The notes: a model not told the origin generated them from the letters alone. A DNA stretch of 64,000 bases from Comamonas antarctica (GCF_013363755.1 NZ_CP054840.1:1791501-1855500); one strand, 5' to 3'. Positions 9,747 through 21,429 are shown, counted from the first letter of the stretch. Numbers and translations: made by a program.

Positions 9747-10328
9747 ATGGAACATACCCTGCCACCACTGCCTTACGCAATCGATGCCCTGGCACCGCAT
9801 TACAGCCAGGAAACGCTCGAGTACCACCACGGCAAGCACCACAATGCCTACGTCGTGAACCTGAACAACCTGCAAAAGGGCACCGAGTTCGAGACCATGA
9901 CGCTTGAAGAGATCATCAAGCGCTCGTCGGGCGGCATCTACAACAACGCCGCCCAGATCTGGAACCACACCTTCTTCTGGAACTGCATGACCCCGAACGG
10001 CGGCGGCGAGCCCACCGGCGCGCTGGCTGACGCGATCAACCAGAAGTGGGGCAGCTACGCCGCGTTCAAGGAATCGTTCGTGAAGTCGGCCGTGGGCAAC
10101 TTCGGTTCGGGCTGGACCTGGCTGGTGAAGAAGCCCGACGGCTCGGTCGACATCGTCAACACCGGCGCAGCCGGCACCTCCCTGACGACCGAAGACAAGG
10201 CGCTGCTGACCGTGGACGTCTGGGAGCACGCCTACTACATCGACTACCGCAACCTGCGTCCCAAGTTCGTCGAGACCTTCCTCGACAAGCTGGTGAACTG
10301 GAAGTTCGCCCAGGCCAACTTCGCCTGA
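9747..10328 (+). CDS. sodB: Superoxide dismutase (Fe type)
   Basis: 193 residues converting superoxide to peroxide and oxygen in the cytoplasm. Metal ligands are visible in [13 protein letters not shown] (first His near residue 27), [11 protein letters not shown] and [11 protein letters not shown]. The NHTFFWNCM and GSGWTWLV segments are typical of the Fe/Mn-SOD family, and Fe is more likely from overall similarity to SodB. ATG 9747 follows an ACGAGGA ribosome-binding site; the open frame upstream has no similarity. A terminator lies 37 bp downstream. Confidence 0.95.
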   Translation: MEHTLPPLPYAIDALAPHYSQETLEYHHGKHHNAYVVNLNNLQKGTEFETMTLEEIIKRSSGGIYNNAAQIWNHTFFWNCMTPNGGGEPTGALADAINQKWGSYAAFKESFVKSAVGNFGSGWTWLVKKPDGSVDIVNTGAAGTSLTTEDKALLTVDVWEHAYYIDYRNLRPKFVETFLDKLVNWKFAQANFA

Positions 10329-10365
10329 TGGCTGCGGGCAGCGCAGGCTGCCCATGCTCGACAAG

Positions 10366-10395
10366 AGGCCCGCGGTGCAAGCCGCGGGCCTTTTT
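10366..10395 (+). terminator. Rho-independent terminator of sodB
   Basis: A GGCCCGCGG/CCGCGGGCC perfect 9-bp stem with a 6-nt loop, followed by TTTTT. Confidence 0.9.
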
Positions 10396-10632
10396 CGTTG
10401 GCGCCATTGCACGGCACGGCACCGGTGCGCGCAAAAAGACCAAGTCTTATACAAGACATAGAAAAAAACCCACGCGCTCGGGTTAGAATTTTTGCATTGT
10501 GAGAGGCCGTTGCAAAAAAATTGCCGACTGTCTGCACAGCGCGCACAATGCGCTGGTTTACCTCGAGGGACTGCGCGGCGCGAAATGCCGGCCGGCGGCT
10601 CGAACACCCTTTTTACTACCCTGAGACAAGAG
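10396..10632 (+). promoter_or_regulatory. icd leader region with near-palindrome
   Basis: This gene-free stretch is part of the 304-bp gap between sodB and the monomeric icd. It holds a near-palindrome, GTCTTATACAAGAC, at 10444-10457 and an A-rich tract at 10461-10467. Both are plausible parts of the icd promoter and operator. I see no ORF with a good ribosome site in it. Confidence 0.5.
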
Positions 10633-12870
<2,238 letters not shown>

Positions 12871-12899
12871 TCGTGGCGCGCCCCGTGCGCGGGGCATGC

Positions 12900-12942
12900 A
12901 AAAAGCCGGCGGCTCCCGCAAAGGAACCGCCGGCTTTTTTAA
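12900..12942. terminator. Bidirectional terminator between icd and the DUF192 gene
   Basis: A run of A, a 12-bp GC-rich stem with one mismatch (GCCGGCGGCTCC paired to GGAACCGCCGGC), and a run of six T. Its symmetry suits the convergent genes on either side. Confidence 0.9.
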
Positions 12943-12950
12943 TGCGCCGC

Positions 12951-13466
12951 TCAGCGGCTGGTGAATGGCCGGCCGGTGAGCTTGGCGCCAGGCTTGAGGT
13001 TCTTCTGCGCAAACCAGCCCTGGTTCATCTCGAGCACGTAGCGCACCGGCTTGGCGGAGCAGTGCGACGCCTCGCTTTGCGGCTGCATGTCGGCCAGGTT
13101 GACGATGGTGCCGTCATCTTCGACGAACGCGGCGGTGAGCGGCAGCAGCGTGTTCTTCATCCAGAAGCACTGGCGTGCGGGCTGCTCGAACACGAACAGC
13201 ATGCCCTCGTGCGCGGGCATCTGCTCGCGGTGCATGAGCCCCGTCTGGCGCTCGCCGAACGTCTGCGCGACCTGGGCATCGATGCGGTACATGCCCGCGC
13301 GCAGCTCGGTGCGCGGCAGTTGCAGCTGGGGCCTGCCTTCGGCGTGGACCGGGCGCCATGCGCCGCTGCCCAGCAGGGCGGACAGGCACAGGGCGGCCAC
13401 GGGCAGCGCGGCGCGGCGGGAAAACGCCTGGCGCAGCAGGCCGAGGCGGGCAGAAGAAGCGGGCAT
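12951..13466 (-). CDS. DUF192 family exported protein
   Basis: 171 residues from ATG 13466. A signal peptide ([19 protein letters not shown], cleavage near VHA) precedes a DUF192 domain with [54 protein letters not shown] and [15 protein letters not shown]192 proteins are small periplasmic or lipid-associated proteins of unknown function. The frame is open to 13607, but a signal peptide needs the internal Met. It sits between two icd genes in the opposite orientation. Confidence 0.85.
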   Translation of the reverse strand: MPASSARLGLLRQAFSRRAALPVAALCLSALLGSGAWRPVHAEGRPQLQLPRTELRAGMYRIDAQVAQTFGERQTGLMHREQMPAHEGMLFVFEQPARQCFWMKNTLLPLTAAFVEDDGTIVNLADMQPQSEASHCSAKPVRYVLEMNQGWFAQKNLKPGAKLTGRPFTSR

Positions 13467-13687
13467 GGTGTGGACGGTGTTCAAGCGGTGATGGAAGAAG
13501 GGCGGGCGGACGGCGCCACCGGCTGCGCCTAGTCTGCCAGAGGAAGGCGTGTGCCGGTGCAGACGCCGTGCAAATCCGGCAGTTGCGGCTGCTCCATCGT
13601 GGTGCAACCCGGCGGGTCTTTGTCGCTAGAATCCTAAGGCCTTTGCGCGCTGCATCCGTTTGGCGCGCTCACCGGAGAATTCTGCCA

Positions 13688-14950
13688 ATGACCCGCTACC
13701 AGCATATCCAGGTGCCCGCCCAGGGCCAGAAGATCACGGTCAACGCCGACATGTCGCTGAACGTGCCGGACGAACCCATCATTCCCTACATCGAGGGCGA
13801 CGGCACGGGCCAGGACATCACGCCGGTCATGCTTAAGGTCGTGAATGCCGCGGTGGCAAAGGCCTATGGCGGCAAGCGCAGGATCCAGTGGATGGAAGTC
13901 TATGCAGGCGAGAAATCGACGCGCATCTACGGCCCCGATGTCTGGCTGCCCGAGGAAACACTGGAGGTGCTGCGCGAATACGTGGTGTCGATCAAGGGAC
14001 CGCTGACAACGCCCGTGGGCGGCGGCATCCGTTCGCTCAACGTGGCGCTGCGCCAGGAGCTCGATCTCTATGTCTGCCTGCGCCCGGTGCAGTATTTCCA
14101 GGGCGTGCCATCGCCGCTCAAGGAACCCGAGAAGACCAACATGGTGATCTTCCGCGAGAACTCGGAGGACATCTATGCCGGCATCGAATACGAGGCCCGC
14201 AGCGACAAGGCCAAGAAGCTGATCGATTTCCTGGTGCAGGAAATGGGCGTGCGCAAGATCCGCTTTCCCGAGACTTCGGGCATTGGCGTCAAGCCAGTGT
14301 CGATCGAGGGCACCGAGCGACTGGTGCGCAAGGCCATCCAGTACGCGATCGACCATGACAAGCCCAGCGTGACCATCGTGCACAAGGGCAACATCATGAA
14401 ATTCACCGAAGGCGGCTTTCGCGACTGGGCCTATGCGCTGGCGCAAAAGGAGTTCGGAGCCCAGCCCATCGACGGCGGCCCGTGGTGCAAGTTCACGAAT
14501 CCCAAGACCGGCAGGGATATCGTCATCAAGGATTCGATCACCGATGCCTTCCTGCAGCAGATCCTGCTGCGTCCGGCCGAGTATTCGGTCGTGGCGACGC
14601 TCAACCTCAATGGCGACTACATTTCCGACGCGCTCGCGGCCCAGGTCGGCGGCATCGGCATTGCGCCGGGCGCCAATATGTCCGACTCGGTCGCCTGCTT
14701 CGAAGCCACGCATGGCACGGCGCCGAAGTACGCGGGCAAGGACTATGTGAATCCGGGTTCGGAGATCCTGTCGGCCGAAATGATGCTGCGCCACATGGGC
14801 TGGACCGAGGCCGCCGACCTGCTCATCGATGCGCTGGAAAAAGCCATCCTGAGCAAGCAGGTGACCTATGACTTCGCGCGCCTCATGGAAGGCGCGACCC
14901 AGGTTTCATGCTCGGGGTTCGGGGCGGTGATGATCGAAAAGATGGACTGA
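13688..14950 (+). CDS. icd: NADP-dependent isocitrate dehydrogenase, dimeric type
   Basis: 420 residues, E. coli Icd type. The substrate-binding [16 protein letters not shown] contains S116, equivalent to the AceK-phosphorylated Ser113. [17 protein letters not shown] and the NADP-site region [19 protein letters not shown] are present. ATG 13688 is used, with GGAG about 12 nt upstream; the longer upstream frame has no similarity. This enzyme and the monomeric isozyme upstream catalyse the same step but are unrelated in fold details, so the cell has two routes to 2-oxoglutarate. aceK is not in the window. Confidence 0.97.
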   Translation: MTRYQHIQVPAQGQKITVNADMSLNVPDEPIIPYIEGDGTGQDITPVMLKVVNAAVAKAYGGKRRIQWMEVYAGEKSTRIYGPDVWLPEETLEVLREYVVSIKGPLTTPVGGGIRSLNVALRQELDLYVCLRPVQYFQGVPSPLKEPEKTNMVIFRENSEDIYAGIEYEARSDKAKKLIDFLVQEMGVRKIRFPETSGIGVKPVSIEGTERLVRKAIQYAIDHDKPSVTIVHKGNIMKFTEGGFRDWAYALAQKEFGAQPIDGGPWCKFTNPKTGRDIVIKDSITDAFLQQILLRPAEYSVVATLNLNGDYISDALAAQVGGIGIAPGANMSDSVACFEATHGTAPKYAGKDYVNPGSEILSAEMMLRHMGWTEAADLLIDALEKAILSKQVTYDFARLMEGATQVSCSGFGAVMIEKMD

Positions 14951-15000
14951 AGCGGCGGCGGGTCGCGGCATCGCGGCCCTGCCTGGTCAACGTTTCCGTA

Positions 15001-16062
15001 TCAGACGGGCATGTCGAAGAACAGGCTGCAGGGACTGCCGGTGAGATGGCAGTCGACGGCGTTCCAGTCATGGACCTCGTTGAACAGCAGATAGGCAACG
15101 ACGGCTGCTCCGACCGTCAGCCCCGGCGCAGCGCGGTCCAGGCCGGTATCAGCAAGCCAGTGGGTGGCGCTGGCCGCAGGGGCGAGAAGCGCATCGCAGG
15201 GCTCTGCATCCTGCATGGGGACGCTTGCGGTGTGATGAGGTGGCGCCGGGCGCTGCGCGCTGCCGGGAGACGCAGCGCCGGCGCCGGTGACAGATTCCAA
15301 AGCCCCCGCCGAGCGGGCGCCCGCCGCGCCACTGGAGGCATCGGCATGGTCGTCGCGCGGCAGCCTGTCGAGGCCATCGTAGCTGTCATCGCCGCCGGAG
15401 CCGGAGCCGGAGTCGGAGTCGGAGTCGGAGTCGCTCGGATTTTCCCAAGCTGCAGTGCTGTCCGGACCATCTACGTCGATGTCGTCCAGCCCCGGGAATC
15501 GGGCCAGTACCTGCGCGTGCAACGCCTGTGCCTCGTCGTGCCATTGAGCGTCGTAGGTCCAATGCGGTGGGGCGTCGGCAAGGTCCAGGCTGCGCTGGGT
15601 GGGCGTATGGACGGGCTCTCCGGCGATGGCAGAGAAGATCTGCGAGGACAGGTAAAAGGAGGCCTCGAAACCCCAACGTATTGGAACCGACAGCGCTGAG
15701 GGCATCTCGGACAGCGAGTGCGATAGATAGTGGTTGGTCATGGGGCCCATGTATTCGGACCCACGGTACACATCACTGCCTGCCGACCACAGGATGTTCT
15801 GCAAGTTCTGAGCGGCGTTCAACATCGGCGTCAGGTAATTTCCACCGGGGTACGAAGTGTGTGCTGGAATCGCAGGGTCAGCGTACCCTGTCTCCATGCC
15901 GCGCGGCGCATGGCCGCCGTCGTCCTGGGGCCCCAACGGGGACGCGGGATCGTCCAGGATGACGTAGTCCTGGTCTTCGCCGTCGAGTGCCGCAGGGTCT
16001 TGGAAACCAGTCAGTTCAATTTCCTGGATGTTCTTATCGGAAGCGCGTTGTTTTTTAGGCAT
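15001..16062 (-). CDS. Unrecognised acidic protein with Ser-Asp repeat and C-terminal hydrophobic segment
   Basis: 353 residues from ATG 16062, and no family is recognised. The N-terminus is basic (MPKKQRASDK), then acidic (residues 25-50). A middle part (75-190) is aromatic and mixed, including SVPIRWGFEASFYLSSQIFSAIAG. A low-complexity Ser-Asp then Ser-Gly tract lies at about 210-226, encoded by a tandem hexamer. A Pro/Ala-rich linker (240-285) leads to one hydrophobic helix at about 313-328 (PGLTVGAAVVAYLLFN) and a Cys-containing tail. No N-terminal signal peptide is seen. No close Shine-Dalgarno precedes 16062; an AGGAG lies about 20 nt upstream in a hairpin. The frame is open to 16209, but the added residues look non-coding. 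Codon use and GC appear lower than in neighbours, suggesting transfer. A secreted effector or surface protein is conceivable but unproven. Confidence 0.6.
   Translation of the reverse strand: MPKKQRASDKNIQEIELTGFQDPAALDGEDQDYVILDDPASPLGPQDDGGHAPRGMETGYADPAIPAHTSYPGGNYLTPMLNAAQNLQNILWSAGSDVYRGSEYMGPMTNHYLSHSLSEMPSALSVPIRWGFEASFYLSSQIFSAIAGEPVHTPTQRSLDLADAPPHWTYDAQWHDEAQALHAQVLARFPGLDDIDVDGPDSTAAWENPSDSDSDSDSGSGSGGDDSYDGLDRLPRDDHADASSGAAGARSAGALESVTGAGAASPGSAQRPAPPHHTASVPMQDAEPCDALLAPAASATHWLADTGLDRAAPGLTVGAAVVAYLLFNEVHDWNAVDCHLTGSPCSLFFDMPV
15396..15431. repeat. Tandem hexamer repeat, six copies
   Basis: Six consecutive CGGAGY units (two CGGAGC, then four CGGAGT). Read on the minus strand they encode alternating Ser-Asp then Ser-Gly in the orphan protein. 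Copy-number change would keep the frame. Confidence 0.85.
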
Positions 16063-16417
16063 TTGGTTATCGCTGCAGTGGTTCTCCTGCGAGCAGGAGC
16101 TTTGGAGAGATGTCGTGGCAAAGACAATCGGACGGAAAAATGCGCCTCGGCACTTGGAGGCGCGCGGGTCTCGACCTGCGCAGGAAAGCGGTCTTACGTG
16201 CAAACGCATTTCACCAGCGCTTCAGAGAAATTGAATAATACTATCAAAGTATACAAAGTGATAGTTTAATTGCATGGTTTGGCATGAAGCCGACATTTGT
16301 CCGGAGGCCGGTTCTGGCTGATTTTTTCCGCCTAGCCCCAAGAGGGGCGCCGCACTGTGCTATAGTTCACTCATCGACGCAGGGGATGCAGCCAACGCTT
16401 CCCCGCTGATCAAATAC
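16063..16417 (-). promoter_or_regulatory. AT-rich upstream region of the acidic orphan gene
   Basis: About 355 bp without a gene. It holds a perfect hairpin at 16084-16099 (CTCCTGC-GA-GCAGGAG), a strikingly AT-rich block at 16228-16272, and a 26-bp inverted repeat at 16240-16265 (arms ACTATCA and TGATAGT, 12-bp spacer) that may be an operator. A GCCCC/GGGGC hairpin at 16335-16348 and TATAGT at 16361-16366, a possible -10 box for the tRNA, lie at the right end. Confidence 0.45.
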
Positions 16418-16494
<77 letters not shown>

Positions 16495-16512
16495 ATCCGT
16501 TCTGGCTTCGGC

Positions 16513-16560
16513 CGGAAATGCAAAAAAAAGCCCACTTCGGTGGGCTTTTTGCATTTCCGG
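16513..16560. terminator. Strong terminator downstream of tRNA-fMet
   Basis: The AGCCCAC-TTCG-GTGGGCT tetraloop hairpin is flanked by A- and T-runs. The dyad extends outward through GCATTTCCGG on the right and its complement on the left, so it can stop transcription from both sides. Confidence 0.95.
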
Positions 16561-16709
16561 CACCCGGGACCGCGCCCGCCGACGTCAATATGCCGTCGGC
16601 GTTGGCGACATGGCCCGCGAGGACTTCGCCTCCGGTTCGCCCGGTGGGCGGCGGGCCATGGCTTGCCGCGCAGGCCGGCAGATGGATGGGTTTTCGCTGC
16701 GCCGTGGCA

Positions 16710-19004
16710 TCATGCGGCGGCGCGCGCGACATGCACCGGGATGTTCTTGGCGGCCGGCACCTGGCTCTGGAGTGCGTGATGCTGCACGGGCATCAGTGGA
16801 TTGCATTCCGGAAAATAGCCGCCCACGCTGCCGCGCGGCAGGTCAAAGGGCACTACGCGCAGATCGGTCAGCTGGCGCAGGAACCCGTCATCGATCGCGG
16901 TAGTGACCTCGGCCATGTCGCCGTCGGCCAGCCCGCGCGCGGCCATGTCCTGCGGGTGCATGAACAGCACTTTGCGCGTGCCCCAGATATTGCGGAAACG
17001 GTCGTCGAGGCTGTAGACCGAGGTGTTGAACTGGTCGTCGCTGCGCAGCGTCATGAGGCGCAGCACGCGGGCATCGGTCTCGGCGGGGAAGGGCGGTGGC
17101 CGCTGGAACTGGGCCTTGCCACTGGCGGTTTCCCATTTGCGTTCGCGCGCGGCATTCGGCTTGGGCAGGCCGCCCGGTGCGCGAAAGCGCTGGTTGAAGC
17201 CCTCGAACACATCGGGCCAGGTGGCTTCGATGGCATCGCGCACGCGCGCGTAGTCGGCCACCCAGTCATCCCAGGGCACGCGCGCATTGGGCGGCAGGCT
17301 GGCCTTGGCAATGGCGGCAACGATGGCCGCTTCCGAGCGGATCGAGGGCGCTGCGGGGTCGGCCACGCCATCCGATGCGTGGAAGCAGCCCGTGGAGTCT
17401 TCGACCGATACGGTCTGCGGGCCGCCGGCCTGTTGGTCGATCTCGATTCGTCCGAGGCAGGGCAGCAGCCAGGTGTCGCCGCCCGGCACCACATGCGTGA
17501 AGTTGAGCCGCGTGGCCACCTGCACGCTCAGGTCCAGCTTGCGCCAGGCGGCGGCAAGCCGCGGGGTATCGGGCGTGGCGCGCAGGAAGTTGCCGCCCAG
17601 GCCGACAAAGGCACGTACCGAGCCGTCCAGAATGCCTTCGCAGGTGGCCACGGTGTTGCGGCCTTTGTCGCGCGGCGGCTCGAATGCATAGAGTTCGGCC
17701 AGCTTGTCGAGCGGCGCCAGCTCGGGCTTTTCGGTGATGCCCACGGTGCGCTGGCCCTGGACGTTGGAGTGCCCGCGCACCGGGCAGATGCCGGCGCCCG
17801 GACGGCCGATGTTGCCGCGCAGCAGCAGCAGGTTGCTGACCATCTGCACGTTGGCCACGCCTTCGCGGTGCTGGGTCAGGCCCATGCCGTAGATGCCCAG
17901 CACGGCCCTGGCCTGCGCGTAGGTGCGTGCGGCCTGTTCGAGCGCGGCGCGCGTGAGCCCGCTGCTGCGTTCGATCTCGGCCCAGTCGGCAGCCCGCATT
18001 GCCGCGGCAAACGCATCGAAGCCCTGCGTGTGCTCGGCAACGAAGCCGTGGTCCAGCACCGGTGCAGTCTGCGCCGCACGCGCCGCATCGTCGGCTTCGA
18101 TGAGCCACTTGCACAGGCCGGTGAGGGCTGCCAGGTCGCCGCCGTTGCGCACCTGCAGGTATTGGGTGCTGATCGCGGTTTCTGCGGGGGTGAGCATCTG
18201 CACCGGCGACTGCGGATTGGCGAAGTGCACCAGGCCCACTTCCTTGAGCGGGTTGAAGGTAACGATGGGCACGTTGCGCTGGCGCGCTTGCTGCAGCTGG
18301 TGCAGCATGCGCGGGCTGCTCACGCCGACGTTCTGGCCGAAGAAGAAGATGGCGTCGGTGTGCTCGAAATCATCGAGCCGCACGGTGCCAACGGGTACGC
18401 CAATCGTCTCCGGCAGCGCCACCGAGGTGCTTTCATGGCACATGTTGGAGCTGTCGGGCAGGTTGTTGTTGCCATATAGCCGCGCCAGCAACTGGTACAT
18501 GTAGCTGGTCTCGAGCGACGCCCGCCCGGAGGCATAGAACACCGTGGCCCGAGGATCGGCGGCGCGTTGCGCGGCCAGTGCACGGCCGATGCCGGCAAAC
18601 GCTTCGTCCCAGCTGACGCTCTGGTAGCGGTCGGTGGTCGGGTCGTAACGCAGCGGTTCCGTCAGGCGGCCGGCGCCTTCGAGTTCGAGGTCGCTCCATT
18701 GGCGCAGTTCGCTCAGCGTATGCGCGGCAAAAAAATCCGGCTCGGCGCGCTTGTCGGTCAGTTCCCAGGCGGTGGCCTTGGCACCGTTCTCGCAGAACTC
18801 GGCATGCTTTGGCTTGCTGGATTTGGCCCAGGCGCAGCTCACGCAGGCAAAGCCGCCGGGCTGGTTTTGCTTGCGCAGTGCATTGACGGTCGCCAGTGGC
18901 GCGCCGTCGCGCACGACGCTGACGCCCACCGCCTTGATCGAGCCCCAGCCGCCGGCGGGATGGGGATAGGGTGGCAGGGTCGGTGCAGTGTTCTGGGAGT
19001 CCAT
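16710..19004 (-). CDS. FdhF/YdeP-family molybdopterin oxidoreductase
   Basis: 764 residues from ATG 19004. The N-terminal Cys cluster C54-x2-C57 and C71 (FACVSCAW, HAEFCENGAKATAWE) would bind one Fe-S cluster. The MCHESTS motif puts C189 at the place of the Mo-ligand Sec/Cys of formate dehydrogenase H. A C-terminal molybdopterin-dinucleotide domain (LFMHPQDM, LRVVPFDLPRGSVGGYFPECNPL) starts near residue 678. There is no Tat signal, so a cytoplasmic enzyme is likely. Formate is the default substrate guess, but YdeP-type enzymes have no firmly known substrate. No fdhD or partner subunit is adjacent. The frame opens at 19055, so a longer start is possible. Confidence 0.88.
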   Translation of the reverse strand: MDSQNTAPTLPPYPHPAGGWGSIKAVGVSVVRDGAPLATVNALRKQNQPGGFACVSCAWAKSSKPKHAEFCENGAKATAWELTDKRAEPDFFAAHTLSELRQWSDLELEGAGRLTEPLRYDPTTDRYQSVSWDEAFAGIGRALAAQRAADPRATVFYASGRASLETSYMYQLLARLYGNNNLPDSSNMCHESTSVALPETIGVPVGTVRLDDFEHTDAIFFFGQNVGVSSPRMLHQLQQARQRNVPIVTFNPLKEVGLVHFANPQSPVQMLTPAETAISTQYLQVRNGGDLAALTGLCKWLIEADDAARAAQTAPVLDHGFVAEHTQGFDAFAAAMRAADWAEIERSSGLTRAALEQAARTYAQARAVLGIYGMGLTQHREGVANVQMVSNLLLLRGNIGRPGAGICPVRGHSNVQGQRTVGITEKPELAPLDKLAELYAFEPPRDKGRNTVATCEGILDGSVRAFVGLGGNFLRATPDTPRLAAAWRKLDLSVQVATRLNFTHVVPGGDTWLLPCLGRIEIDQQAGGPQTVSVEDSTGCFHASDGVADPAAPSIRSEAAIVAAIAKASLPPNARVPWDDWVADYARVRDAIEATWPDVFEGFNQRFRAPGGLPKPNAARERKWETASGKAQFQRPPPFPAETDARVLRLMTLRSDDQFNTSVYSLDDRFRNIWGTRKVLFMHPQDMAARGLADGDMAEVTTAIDDGFLRQLTDLRVVPFDLPRGSVGGYFPECNPLMPVQHHALQSQVPAAKNIPVHVARAAA

Positions 19005-19121
19005 GGGCCGGCTTGTGAAATAGAGACCATTGACTGTCCATGCTTTCTTTTGCATCCTCCGTCATCCACGCGGACCACGCGGCGTAGGCGCTTGCGCTGA
19101 TGGGGCAGCCGCTGTGCGCCG

Positions 19122-20087
19122 CTAGCTGTCTCCCGGCAGCCAGTCCAGGGTGTAGAAGAACCGCTTCCATGCCGGGTCGGTGCTCACCGCCGCCTGGCGC
19201 ACCTGTTCGCGGAACAGTTCGATGAACAGCGCCGCGGGTGGACTGGCCGTCTCCTGCGCACGCCGCACGATGCCGACCTCGTGGTGGGCGAAGCGCTCGT
19301 TCAGGTTCAAGGCGACAAAGTCGCCGTTGAAGTTCTGCGTTTCCAGCAGCGGCCAGGGCCAGAAGCTGAGCATGTCGATGCGTTTCATCAGCGCCAGTGC
19401 CAGCCAGCCCGAATGCGCAAGCTGGATGCGCGCGTGCGGCGGTGCGAGCCCATGCTTGCCAAAGAGATCCTGCATGACGCTTTCATCTTCATGCGGGCTG
19501 TGGCTCAGTATCCAGTCGGTCTCCAGCAACTCGGACAACGAACGCGCTTTCGCCAGCGGATGCTGCGCGCGCCCCACGACCGTCATCTCGTAGCGAAACA
19601 GCGGCTCGGCCTGCAGCCCCTGCAGCAGCGCTGCGGGCGCGATGCGGCCGATCATCAGGTCCAGGCTGCCGTCGCGCAGGCGCGGATAGGTGAGCGCGGC
19701 AAATCCATCGACGAACTCCAATCGGACATGCGGCAGCGCTTTCCTGAAAGCCGATACAACGGGCGCCAGCAGCGTCTGGCCGACCCAGGGCGTCACGCCC
19801 ACCGCCAGCCGCCGCTGCGCGCCGCTTTCGCGGTGGCGTTCGAGCCGCTGCTCGGCCAGCGCCACCTGTCCGACGATGCTTCTGGCTTGCTCCAGCAACT
19901 CAAGCCCCGCGGGCGTGAGCTGTACACCGCGGCCGCGGCGCTCGAGCAGCACGACGCCGGCGCTGACTTGCAGCTCGCTCAGGCCCTGGGTGACGGTGGC
20001 TTGGGCCAAGCCGAGCGAGCGCGCCGAGGCCCGGATGCTGCCTTCGGCGCCCAGCGCGACGAGATAGCGCAACTGATGGAGTTTCAT
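19122..20087 (-). CDS. LysR-family transcriptional regulator
   Basis: 321 residues with an N-terminal helix-turn-helix (MKLHQLRYLVALGAEGSIRASARSLGLAQATVTQGL) typical of LysR regulators and a substrate-binding domain thereafter. It is divergent from the M20 hydrolase and Bug receptor genes, so it most likely controls them through the T-N11-A site in the 102-bp gap. The molybdoenzyme gene lies downstream on the same strand, 117 bp away. The effector is unknown. Confidence 0.9.
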   Translation of the reverse strand: MKLHQLRYLVALGAEGSIRASARSLGLAQATVTQGLSELQVSAGVVLLERRGRGVQLTPAGLELLEQARSIVGQVALAEQRLERHRESGAQRRLAVGVTPWVGQTLLAPVVSAFRKALPHVRLEFVDGFAALTYPRLRDGSLDLMIGRIAPAALLQGLQAEPLFRYEMTVVGRAQHPLAKARSLSELLETDWILSHSPHEDESVMQDLFGKHGLAPPHARIQLAHSGWLALALMKRIDMLSFWPWPLLETQNFNGDFVALNLNERFAHHEVGIVRRAQETASPPAALFIELFREQVRQAAVSTDPAWKRFFYTLDWLPGDS

Positions 20088-20114
20088 GTACGGAACTTAG
20101 CATGCCGTGCTGTC

Positions 20115-20133
20115 ATTGAATGGCAAATCCAAT
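20115..20133. promoter_or_regulatory. LysR-type box (ATTG-N11-CAAT)
   Basis: A perfect dyad of the T-N11-A kind in the intergenic region between the LysR gene and the M20 hydrolase gene. It is the expected autoregulatory and activation site. Confidence 0.6.
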
Positions 20134-20189
20134 CAATGAACGGTTTTTCAAATCTATAGCAACAAAGCATCGATGCATACACTTCAAAC

Positions 20190-21404
20190 ATGCATCCCAC
20201 CCCTGAATTTGCCCTTGCCGACAAAGTGCTGCCGGCCATCCGTGACGCCGCCGACGACATGGTGCGCCTGCGCCGCGATCTTCATGCCCATCCCGAACTG
20301 GCGTTCGAGGAATTCCGCACTGCTGACCTGGTGGCCGACCGCCTCGCGCAATGGGGCTATGCCGTGCATCGCGGGCTGGGCGGGACGGGCGTCGTCGGCA
20401 CGCTCAAGCGGGGAACGGGCCGGCGTTCGATCGGTATCCGCGCCGATATGGATGCTTTGCCGATCCAGGAAGCCACCGGCCTGCCGTATGCAAGCCGCAA
20501 CGAAGGAAAAATGCATGCCTGCGGCCACGACGGCCACACCGCGATCCTGCTGTCGGCAGCGCGCGTGATGGCCCAGTCGGCGGATTTCGACGGCACGGTG
20601 CACCTGATTTTCCAGCCCGCGGAAGAAGGCCTGGGCGGCGGCCGGCATATGGTCGAGGACGGGTTGTTCAAGAAATTTCCGTGCGACATGATTTTCGCGC
20701 TGCACAACATGCCGGGCTTTCCCGTGGGCAAGTTCGGCTTCCTGGGCGGCTCTTTCATGGCCTCGTCCGACTCGGTCACGGTGACCGTGCAGGGGCAGGG
20801 CGGACATGGCTCGGCGCCGCACCAGGCGGCCGATCCAGTGGTGGCCGCGGCCTATATCGTAGTGGCGCTGCAGACCATCGTCGCGCGCAACAACGATCCG
20901 CGCGAGATGGCGGTGGTGAGCGTCGGCTCGATCCACGGCGGCAACGCGCCCAATGTGATTCCCGACAGCGTGCAGATGCGCCTCACGGTGCGCGCCTACC
21001 GCCCCGAAGTGCGCCAGATGCTGCGCGAGCGCATCACCGCACTGGTCCAGGCCCAGGCCGTGGCGCTGGGGGTGCGCGCCGAGGTCGACTACCACTGGCG
21101 CTACCCGGCGCTGATCAACGACCACGCCGCCACCGAACTGGCGCGCAGCGTGGCCGCGGACTGGCTGGGCGAGGACGCCTTGATCCAGAACATGCAGCCC
21201 CTCACGGGCAGCGAGGACTTCTCCTTCATGCTGGAGCAGACCCCGGGCTGCTACCTGATCGTCGGCAATGGCGAAGGCGGCCACCACAGCACCGGCGGGT
21301 GCATGGTGCACAACCCGGGCTACGACTTCAACGACGCGATCCTGCCCATTGCCTCGAGCTACTGGGTGCAGCTGGTGCGGCGCCTTCTGGCGCCCGCGGC
21401 CTGA
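20190..21404 (+). CDS. M20-family amidohydrolase (hippurate hydrolase-like)
   Basis: 404 residues of the IAA-amino acid or hippurate hydrolase group. Metal-site motifs are visible: LHAHPELAFEE, GIRADMDALPIQE, MHACGHDGHTAILL, FQPAEEGLGGG and a closing GGCMVHNPGYDFND. It should cleave N-acyl amino acids in the cytoplasm with two divalent metals. ATG 20190 is used. A Bug-type receptor gene follows 25 bp later, suggesting that the receptor supplies the substrate or its product. A LysR gene is divergent. Confidence 0.92.
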   Translation: MHPTPEFALADKVLPAIRDAADDMVRLRRDLHAHPELAFEEFRTADLVADRLAQWGYAVHRGLGGTGVVGTLKRGTGRRSIGIRADMDALPIQEATGLPYASRNEGKMHACGHDGHTAILLSAARVMAQSADFDGTVHLIFQPAEEGLGGGRHMVEDGLFKKFPCDMIFALHNMPGFPVGKFGFLGGSFMASSDSVTVTVQGQGGHGSAPHQAADPVVAAAYIVVALQTIVARNNDPREMAVVSVGSIHGGNAPNVIPDSVQMRLTVRAYRPEVRQMLRERITALVQAQAVALGVRAEVDYHWRYPALINDHAATELARSVAADWLGEDALIQNMQPLTGSEDFSFMLEQTPGCYLIVGNGEGGHHSTGGCMVHNPGYDFNDAILPIASSYWVQLVRRLLAPAA

Positions 21405-21429
21405 CGCTTTTCCTTCTCCTTGCATCACC

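Noticed and set aside
16513-16560. Repeat unit of a CRISPR or IS end after tRNA-fMet
   Set aside because: It is a single symmetric hairpin with A/T tails, fully explained as a terminator; no second unit or spacer was found.
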